Below the pieces are notes generated by a model. The model was not told the DNA's origin and ran no database searches. It saw nothing but the letters and a program-made list of their open reading frames with translations. Of a DNA stretch of 64,000 nt, positions 58,320 through 64,000 are shown piece after piece (the stretch's first letter is position 1; every line of letters starts with the position of its first letter). Origin of the DNA: Acetobacter okinawensis JCM 25146. GTDB lineage: Bacteria; Pseudomonadota; Alphaproteobacteria; Acetobacterales; Acetobacteraceae. Made by a program: the position numbers and the translations under genes. The stretch lies in contig NZ_BAJU01000010.1 of assembly GCF_000613865.1 (NCBI RefSeq), positions 1-64,000 on the forward strand. The letters run 5' to 3'.

Positions 58320-59930
58320 ATGAATAATTATTTTCTTCGCAACAATAAAAAAATAAAAAATCTGATTCTGCTTGTATCTTGGTCTCTTGTTGCGGTGTTT
58401 CTGATTTTTCATCATGCCATGTGGCGTGATGAAGTACGTAATTTCATGCTTGCCATCGGGACGACATCAAGACTTCATCTTCTGGGGAACCCTCATCCAT
58501 TTTTGATGTATAAAATAGAACAGTTTTTTTATTGGATTACGGAATCTTACTGGGTTTTGCCGATTTCGTCATTTTTTATTTCGTTTTTAACAGTATTAAT
58601 AATTATTTTTCTATCTCCGTTTAATTTTAAAATTAAAATTATGATGGCATTTGGCTATCCATTACTGTACGAATATACGGTTATGTGCAGGAATTATGGA
58701 ATGAGTGCATTGCTTATGCTTGCTCTTCCATTGGTCATGAATAGCAAAAAATATAAATACATACTGAGTGGACCAATACTATTTTTTCTGGCTAACACCA
58801 ATGTTCATTCATCTCTTATTGTTCTGGCGTTCTCATGCCTTTGGCCATTAAATGCTTGGTATCAGAATGGAAAAAAATGGACTGACGATACACGCAAAAC
58901 GGTCATGAATAGCATGGTAGGTATTCTTGGTTTTTTTGTGTGTTTTGGAACAATTTATCCAACACGCTATGATCTGGCTGCAGTGCGTCCAATAAAAATT
59001 GCATTCAATCATGATTTTTATTTTTTTCAGCACTTAACGCTCTATGATTTTAAAGATTATATTTTTTCGTATTTAGGTCATGGCCCATTATCAAAATCTG
59101 TATATAAAATTATAAGTGTAATATCATATCTTTCTATTGCACTTTCCACCTTAATGCTTTGGGGTGATGTTTTTTTGTTTTCCGTTGCCATTTTAGTCAT
59201 GGTGGGGCTCTCTGCTTTCTTTTACGTCGTATATCCGGGGGAATACAGGCATCAGGCCCTGTGGATCATGCTTGTTTTTGCATTGGCCTGGATGAAAAAA
59301 AATAACGCTCAGGCAGTTCATAAAAAAACAATCAATAATATCGGGCTTGCATCTTTTTATACAATGCTTGGTATTCAGTGTCTGTTGTCTTTGCTCCTGA
59401 GTTTTCATGAGTTGATCGAACCCAATAGCAGGTCAAAAGAGTTCTATGCATTTATGAAAATGCATGACGATATTAAAGAGTCACCAATGCTGTCGTCTCT
59501 GGATTACACATTGGAGGCCATGCCATATTATACAAAAAAACCAGTCTTTATGATGTCTTTGAATGATTTTGACTATGTTGTTCCATATCGTGGCGTCTTT
59601 AATTACAATTTGGATGATCTGCTGACTGCCGCGCAAAAGTTGGCGGCCTGCTCTGAATATCCTCCGTTAATTTTAATTGTGAATGATTCGAATAAAACAA
59701 AAGAATTTACCTCAAAAATCACCAATATAATGGATGAGGATCAGGAAGAGTTCGTACGACACTACATGTACAATCAATGGACGTTTACAATTACATCTGA
59801 ACAGAAAAAAAGATTTTTAATGAATGCTCACGAAATCGCGCGTTACCCCAATGGGTATCTGGAAGATGGGTTTGTTGTGTATAAACTGAACGTGCAAAAT
59901 GTACCGAAGACTACATGTGAGAAAAAATGA
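58320..59930 (+). CDS. Polytopic membrane protein, glycosyltransferase-like, AT-rich
   Basis: A 536-residue protein with about ten hydrophobic segments (from NLILLVSWSLVAVFLIFHHAMW to ALWIMLVFALAWM) and a soluble C-terminal third. WRDEVRNFMLAIG just after the first helix resembles the acidic loop of GT39/ArnT/PMT-type GT-C glycosyltransferases. The adjacent GT2 gene of the polyprenyl-phosphate mannosyl/glucosyl type supports a GT-C role: one makes the lipid-linked sugar and the other uses it. Base composition is far more AT-rich than all neighbours, a sign of horizontal transfer. Start 58320 is the first ATG; TTG 58293 is possible. About 260 bases upstream contain nothing recognisable. Confidence 0.7.
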   Translation: MNNYFLRNNKKIKNLILLVSWSLVAVFLIFHHAMWRDEVRNFMLAIGTTSRLHLLGNPHPFLMYKIEQFFYWITESYWVLPISSFFISFLTVLIIIFLSPFNFKIKIMMAFGYPLLYEYTVMCRNYGMSALLMLALPLVMNSKKYKYILSGPILFFLANTNVHSSLIVLAFSCLWPLNAWYQNGKKWTDDTRKTVMNSMVGILGFFVCFGTIYPTRYDLAAVRPIKIAFNHDFYFFQHLTLYDFKDYIFSYLGHGPLSKSVYKIISVISYLSIALSTLMLWGDVFLFSVAILVMVGLSAFFYVVYPGEYRHQALWIMLVFALAWMKKNNAQAVHKKTINNIGLASFYTMLGIQCLLSLLLSFHELIEPNSRSKEFYAFMKMHDDIKESPMLSSLDYTLEAMPYYTKKPVFMMSLNDFDYVVPYRGVFNYNLDDLLTAAQKLAACSEYPPLILIVNDSNKTKEFTSKITNIMDEDQEEFVRHYMYNQWTFTITSEQKKRFLMNAHEIARYPNGYLEDGFVVYKLNVQNVPKTTCEKK

Positions 59931-60058
59931 ATTTTATGAAACAGCATATACAACACGGAGGAAATCAAATAAATATCTGCCAAAGGATTGGGCAGCATGG
60001 TCGGTGTAAAACGGGAATATGTTGTTTTTATATCATATAATAGAGTGTAAATAGTTCC

Positions 60059-61054
60059 ATGGGTATTTTGAAGTTATTTCCATCTGATATCAAAGTCGTT
60101 GTTTTAATTCCGTGCTATAATGAGGAGGTCACTATTGCCTCTGTTGTTAACGGTTTCCGGGCGGCTCTGCCACATGCGTCCATTTATGTTTACGATAATA
60201 ACTCTACAGATCAGACAGTAAAACTGGCCCGTGCAGCAGGTGCAATTGTCAGATCGGAATCCCTTCAGGGCAAAGGCTTTGTGATCCGGAGGATGTTCTC
60301 CGATATTGATGCCGACTTCTATGTTCTCGTGGATGGGGATGCAACCTATGACCCGAGCTCTGCACCAGAAATGCTTGGCATGGCTTACGGTCATGGGTTG
60401 GATATGGTGAACGGCGCGCGGGTAACGGACCGTGTGGATGCTTACAGGCGCGGCCACGTTCTTGGTAACAGGGTTTTAACCGGGCTGGTCACAAGTGTAT
60501 TCGGGCGCAGGCTGTCAGACATGCTCTCTGGCTACCGGGTTTTTTCCCGTAGATTTGTAAAGTCTTTCCCCGCACTTTCTTCGGGGTTTGAGACGGAAAC
60601 AGAATTTACAGTGCACGCGCTTGAACTGGCGATGCCTATTGGTGAACTGCCTACTCGCTACGTGGAACGTCCGCCGGGTTCTGCGTCCAAACTCAATACG
60701 TATCGCGATGGTTTTCGTATTTTAGGGATGATTATTAACTTGGTTAAACAGGAACGGCCTTTGATGTTTTTCAGCATCCTGTGCGCCATTATGCTGGTGT
60801 GTGGCATGGGGCTGGGTATTCCTGTTGTCTTGGATTTTTTCCACACCGGGTTAGTGCAGCGTCTGCCTACGGCACTGCTGGCTACGGGTTTGGTTATATT
60901 GGCGGCCTTGTCCATGGGGTGCGGACTTGTGCTGGACAGTGTTGCGCTGGGCCGCCGGGAGGCAAAGCGTCTTGCTTATCTGGCTCTACCTGCTCCTCCA
61001 CGCATGCCCGATGAGCAGGCCATTGCGATGTCTTCTGCGGTTTCCGAACCTTAA
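60059..61054 (+). CDS. GT2-family glycosyltransferase with C-terminal membrane anchor
   Basis: A 331-residue protein. The GT2 domain (1-230) shows VVVLIPCYNEEVTIASVV, DNNSTDQT and the metal-binding LVDGDATYDP (DxD-like), then LSGYRVFSRRF. Two hydrophobic helices follow (SILCAIMLVCGMGLGIPVVL and LLATGLVILAALSMGCG). This matches dolichyl/undecaprenyl-phosphate sugar transferases such as GtrB and DPM1. It would feed the preceding GT-C-like membrane protein. Composition returns towards the genomic norm here. Confidence 0.85.
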   Translation: MGILKLFPSDIKVVVLIPCYNEEVTIASVVNGFRAALPHASIYVYDNNSTDQTVKLARAAGAIVRSESLQGKGFVIRRMFSDIDADFYVLVDGDATYDPSSAPEMLGMAYGHGLDMVNGARVTDRVDAYRRGHVLGNRVLTGLVTSVFGRRLSDMLSGYRVFSRRFVKSFPALSSGFETETEFTVHALELAMPIGELPTRYVERPPGSASKLNTYRDGFRILGMIINLVKQERPLMFFSILCAIMLVCGMGLGIPVVLDFFHTGLVQRLPTALLATGLVILAALSMGCGLVLDSVALGRREAKRLAYLALPAPPRMPDEQAIAMSSAVSEP

Positions 61055-61188
61055 GATTAAGAATTATGTTGTGTGTGACAGTTCGTCGCTTCCGCGTTGA
61101 CGCGGAGGCCCACCCCCCGTAAATCTCTGCTTCCCCGAACCCAGCGAAGCCCGAAACGGTGCAGCCTGATTAGCGCCGGAGGCGCTGC

Positions 61189-62490
61189 GTGACCATGTCC
61201 ATAACTTTTGCCGACCTCGCCCTGACCCAGCCTTTGCTGGATGCTCTGGCAGAGGAAGGGTATACCAACCCCACTCCCATTCAGGCCCAGTCTATTCCTT
61301 TGCTGTTGCAGGGGCGCGACCTGCTGGGCATGGCCCAGACCGGCACGGGCAAAACCGCAGCTTTTGCGCTGCCATTGCTACATCGTCTGGCGCAAACACC
61401 CCGGCCAGCTCCCAAAAATGGGGCGCGTGTGCTGGTGCTGGCCCCTACGCGCGAGCTGGTCTCCCAGATTGCAGATGGGTTTGAGAGTTTTGGTCGCCAC
61501 ATTAAACCCCGCGTCACCACCATTTTTGGTGGCGTTGCGCAAATGCATCAGGTCAATGCGCTCAAGGACGGGGTGGATATTATTGTCGCAGCCCCCGGCC
61601 GTCTGCTGGATCTGGTGGAGCAGGGGCTGTGCGACCTCTCCCAACTGGAAGCCTTGGTGCTGGATGAGGCTGACCAGATGCTGGACATGGGCTTTGCCAA
61701 GCCGATCGAGCGTATTGTAGCCACCCTGCCGCACGAGCGGCATACGGTGCTGCTGTCTGCAACAATGCCCAAATCCATTGCCGCATTGGCAGAAAGCCTG
61801 CTGCGTGACCCTGCAAAGGTGGAGATTGCTCCCCCCTCCACCACGGTGGACCGGATTGAGCAGTCGGTCATGTTCATGGACGCGGCCAATAAAAAGGAAG
61901 CCCTTTTATCCCTGCTGCAAACGCCGGATATGGGGCAGGCGGTGGTCTTTACCTTGCAAAAGAACATTGCCAACGAAGTGTGCGCTTTTATTACGGACGC
62001 AGGCATTACGGCCGAAGCCCTGCATGGCAACAAGTCGCAGGGCCAGCGCGAGCGTGCTCTGGAGGCTTTTCGCACCGGGGCTGCGCAGGTGCTTGTGGCG
62101 ACCGACATTGCCGCCCGCGGCATTGATGTGGACACGGTCACGCATGTGTTCAACCATGACCTGCCAAGCCTGCCAGAAAGCTACGTCCATCGCATTGGCC
62201 GCACTGGCCGTGCCGGGCGCAGTGGTTTTGCCATTACCCTGTGCGATGCGGAACAGCGTGCATGGCTGCATGACGTAGAACGCGAAATTGGTCGCAAGCT
62301 GGATGTGCAGGCCGACCACCCCTGGCACTCGGATGCGGCGCAAAACTCCACCATGCGCGCACCCGTGCTGGGTGGTGGGCCAGTCAAGCAGGTCAAGCCG
62401 CCGCAGCAAAAGCGTGAGCGCAAAGCATGGACCGAGGAAGAAAAAGCAGCAGCCCGCGCTGCGGCACAGCAGGCAAAAGCGGGGAGCTGA
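61189..62490 (+). CDS. DEAD-box RNA helicase (RhlE-like)
   Basis: A 433-residue ATP-dependent RNA helicase. Q motif TPIQAQSI, motif I AQTGTGKT, Ia PTREL, II VLDEADQMLDMG, III SAT, V ARGIDVDTV and VI HRIGRTGRAGR are all present. A Lys/Arg/Ala-rich tail of about 60 residues (QQKRERKAWTEEEKAAARAA) likely binds RNA. Such helicases act in ribosome assembly and mRNA decay. GGAGG lies six bases before GTG 61189, which fits better than the ATG at 61195. The 134 bases upstream are GC-rich with a small hairpin. Confidence 0.92.
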   Translation: MTMSITFADLALTQPLLDALAEEGYTNPTPIQAQSIPLLLQGRDLLGMAQTGTGKTAAFALPLLHRLAQTPRPAPKNGARVLVLAPTRELVSQIADGFESFGRHIKPRVTTIFGGVAQMHQVNALKDGVDIIVAAPGRLLDLVEQGLCDLSQLEALVLDEADQMLDMGFAKPIERIVATLPHERHTVLLSATMPKSIAALAESLLRDPAKVEIAPPSTTVDRIEQSVMFMDAANKKEALLSLLQTPDMGQAVVFTLQKNIANEVCAFITDAGITAEALHGNKSQGQRERALEAFRTGAAQVLVATDIAARGIDVDTVTHVFNHDLPSLPESYVHRIGRTGRAGRSGFAITLCDAEQRAWLHDVEREIGRKLDVQADHPWHSDAAQNSTMRAPVLGGGPVKQVKPPQQKRERKAWTEEEKAAARAAAQQAKAGS

Positions 62491-62510
62491 ACACCGTCTT
62501 TGCCGGATGG

Positions 62511-62539
62511 GCGTCAGGCATGCGTGTTACGCCTGACGC
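62511..62539. terminator. Hairpin between convergent helicase and mgtC-like genes
   Basis: GCGTCAGGC (62511-62519) is complementary to GCCTGACGC (62531-62539). It lies between two convergent genes and could end both transcripts. No long T tract is present. Confidence 0.55.
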
Positions 62540-62563
62540 TTGGCAGAAGTACGGGTGTAGGGC

Positions 62564-63280
62564 CTAGTTTTCCCGCTCGGTTAGCCACGTTGCGTGTGTT
62601 ACGCCCTGTTCGTCCTCCAGACGATTAACCACTTTTTCCAGCTCGTCCGTGTCCAGCACGTTGCTGCTCAGGGTCGCTGAAATTTCCACACTGCCCTGTG
62701 CGTGGTCGGAAAGTTCAACTTCCGCCACGGGAAAGCGGGCCTCTTCCAGCCTGTCCACAACAAGGTCACGCAACTGGCCTGCATGGGCGTGGTCGGTGAG
62801 CACACTGACGGAGTAAGTGGCCTCCTCCGATTGGCTGGCAACAGGAATGCGGTCAATTGCCCGCACCAATGGGCGCAGCAGGGTGTTGCCCGCGATAATA
62901 AAGAGCGTGAGCATGCCTGCTTCTGCCACCATGTCGGTGCCGGAGCAGGCCCCCACAGCCGCAGAACACCATAAGGTGGCTGCCGTATTGAGGCCGCGCA
63001 CATTGGCGCCGTCCTTCATAATTACCCCAGCGCCCAGAAAACCAACGCCAGAGACTACATAGGCAATAACCCGCACCGCATCCGCGCTGCCTGCCAGATG
63101 CTGGGCCAGGTCCACAAAAGCTGCGGCCCCAAGGGCGACCAGTGCATTGGTGCGCAGGCCCGCCGTACGCTGCCGGTACTGCCGCTCTGCACCAATAAGC
63201 GTGCCAAAAACAAAGGCGGAGAGGTAGCTGATAAACGTATCGCGAAAAGAGTGTGAATCGAATGTAGTGATAAAATGCAT
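62564..63280 (-). CDS. MgtC/SapB-family membrane protein
   Basis: A 238-residue protein. The N-terminal half has four hydrophobic helices with the MgtC signature GAERQYRQRTAGLRTNALVALGAA and GVGFLGAGVIMKDG. The C-terminal soluble half (EATYSVSVLTDHAHAGQLRD) resembles an ACT-like domain found in longer members. MgtC proteins modulate F-type ATPase and magnesium adaptation in some bacteria; most members are uncharacterised. The frame is intact. Confidence 0.88.
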   Translation of the reverse strand: MHFITTFDSHSFRDTFISYLSAFVFGTLIGAERQYRQRTAGLRTNALVALGAAAFVDLAQHLAGSADAVRVIAYVVSGVGFLGAGVIMKDGANVRGLNTAATLWCSAAVGACSGTDMVAEAGMLTLFIIAGNTLLRPLVRAIDRIPVASQSEEATYSVSVLTDHAHAGQLRDLVVDRLEEARFPVAEVELSDHAQGSVEISATLSSNVLDTDELEKVVNRLEDEQGVTHATWLTEREN

Positions 63281-63403
63281 CGGGTGGCGTTCCCATTAAA
63301 AACACGGCGCTGGAGCAAGCAGTGCGCCCATGTCGCAGGGCAGGGTGCTCAGGGATGGTGCGGGTGTCAAGCGGTGGTGGGGCTGCGGTTTTTGTGCGCC
63401 GGA

Positions 63404-64000
63404 TTAAAGAATGCGCGCCAGCCGCACAGCTGTGTGTCCCCGACGGGGGCGCAGGTTGGGTATGACCAGCATGCAGTTGTCGTAAGGCGTGCGAATTTCG
63501 TCCATGCCGTCCACAGCAATAAGTGTGCCTGCATGTTTGATAATCTCGCCCCCTGTAAAGGGGCGGAGGAAGGCAAACCCCGCCGTGTGGGCTTCCACGC
63601 AGTCCGTGACCATGGCGCAGACGCCGGGGTGTGAGGCCTCAGTGGTGGCGGGGGGTGCTGCTCCGTGTTGCCGGGGCGTGCCAGAACTGGCGGGCTCTTT
63701 GGGGAGCATGCCGTTCTGGGCCAGAAAAACGCGGGCCGTGGTCTCGCTTTGCACAACGGCGCTCCGGGTCCAGTGTTGCCCGGCTTCCAGCAGGCAGGCG
63801 CGCGCGGTGCCTACAGGGTCGGAAAACCGCTTGTAGTCAATCAGTCGTGTGCCAGTAGGGTGCCCCTGATCGAGCACAACCTGCAAGGGGGTGGGCTGGC
63901 CATGTGCCAGTGCGCTGGCCATGACCAGGTTCCGCTCGGCCATGCTGGTGAGCAGCAGGGTTGCGGAGGGCCACGTCATGGAGTGCAGGTCAAGCAGGAC
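63404..64000 (-). CDS. Succinylglutamate desuccinylase/aspartoacylase-family protein, C-terminal part (window edge)
   Basis: 198 codons are visible and the frame stays open to the edge, so the N-terminus is missing. VLLDLHSMTWPS at the edge contains the DLHS metal/substrate motif of the AstE/AspA zinc carboxypeptidase fold. PTGTRLIDYKRFSDP and the C-terminal beta-rich part (TAGFAFLRPFTGGEIIKHAG) fit the same family. Members deacylate N-acyl amino acids or act as M14-type amidohydrolases. The substrate is unknown. Confidence 0.75.
   Translation of the reverse strand, partial: VLLDLHSMTWPSATLLLTSMAERNLVMASALAHGQPTPLQVVLDQGHPTGTRLIDYKRFSDPVGTARACLLEAGQHWTRSAVVQSETTARVFLAQNGMLPKEPASSGTPRQHGAAPPATTEASHPGVCAMVTDCVEAHTAGFAFLRPFTGGEIIKHAGTLIAVDGMDEIRTPYDNCMLVIPNLRPRRGHTAVRLARIL

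Overview
The window looks like chromosome from an acetic acid bacterium (Acetobacteraceae, Alphaproteobacteria). This is inferred from gene content: a cobalamin-binding radical SAM protein resembling the hopanoid C-3 methylase HpnR, a bacterial arginyl/leucyl-tRNA-protein transferase next to parC, GC-rich coding bias, and a large TonB-dependent receptor of the type common in this family. No rRNA, CRISPR array, insertion sequence or integrase was recognised. One tRNA (Asn, GTT) is present.

Layout. 0-6.9 kb: a secreted-protein fragment, nadK, two glycosyltransferases (GT4 and GT9), a TPR protein, thrS and infC. 7-15.4 kb: a SIMPL protein with a small secreted partner, an OmpR-type two-component system, an AI-2E permease, an MFS efflux protein, an ABC-F ATPase and ndk. 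15.6-20.5 kb: hpnR, a UbiC-like ORF, a copper-chaperone-like protein, a small lipoprotein, an HNH endonuclease and gluQ. 20.7-23.1 kb: two tandem class I aminotransferases. 23.1-24.3 kb: a compositionally different islet with a HEPN gene, a strongly structured RNA with a downstream self-complementary target, a 26-codon ORF and a 68-codon ORF. 24.3-27 kb: an EamA transporter, an ABC solute-binding protein and an Lrp/AsnC regulator. 27.4-40.5 kb: an amino-acid metabolism and transport locus (aminotransferase, Asp/Glu racemase family protein, SDR, D-2-hydroxyacid dehydrogenase, polar amino acid ABC transporter, DadA-like FAD oxidoreductase, MFS, LysR, RidA, TonB receptor). 40.7-58 kb: mostly housekeeping (tRNA-Asn, second RidA, panC, dnaE, pabB, pabC, Rieske oxygenase, rpsB, tsf, recO, parC, bpt, hemB, glyA). 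58.3-64 kb: an AT-rich membrane protein, a GT2, a DEAD-box helicase, an MgtC protein and a truncated AstE/AspA-family protein.

How it fits together. The 27-40 kb locus reads as an uptake-and-conversion unit for an amino acid or derivative. A receptor and ABC system would import it, an FAD enzyme would oxidise it to an imine, RidA would hydrolyse the imine, and racemase, aminotransferase and 2-hydroxyacid dehydrogenase would interconvert amino, oxo and hydroxy acids. The substrate cannot be read from sequence. The most novel element is the C4-like RNA at 23.7 kb. Its 3' arm can pair either with its own 5' arm or with a second copy of that arm overlapping the ribosome binding site of a short ORF.

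Quality caveat. About 23 reading-frame breaks occur in 18 genes, including essential ones (dnaE, rpsB, tsf, parC). Nearly all are one- or two-base losses, often at short G/C runs, so they are best read as uncorrected sequencing errors. Coordinates of affected genes are given as the full inferred gene.
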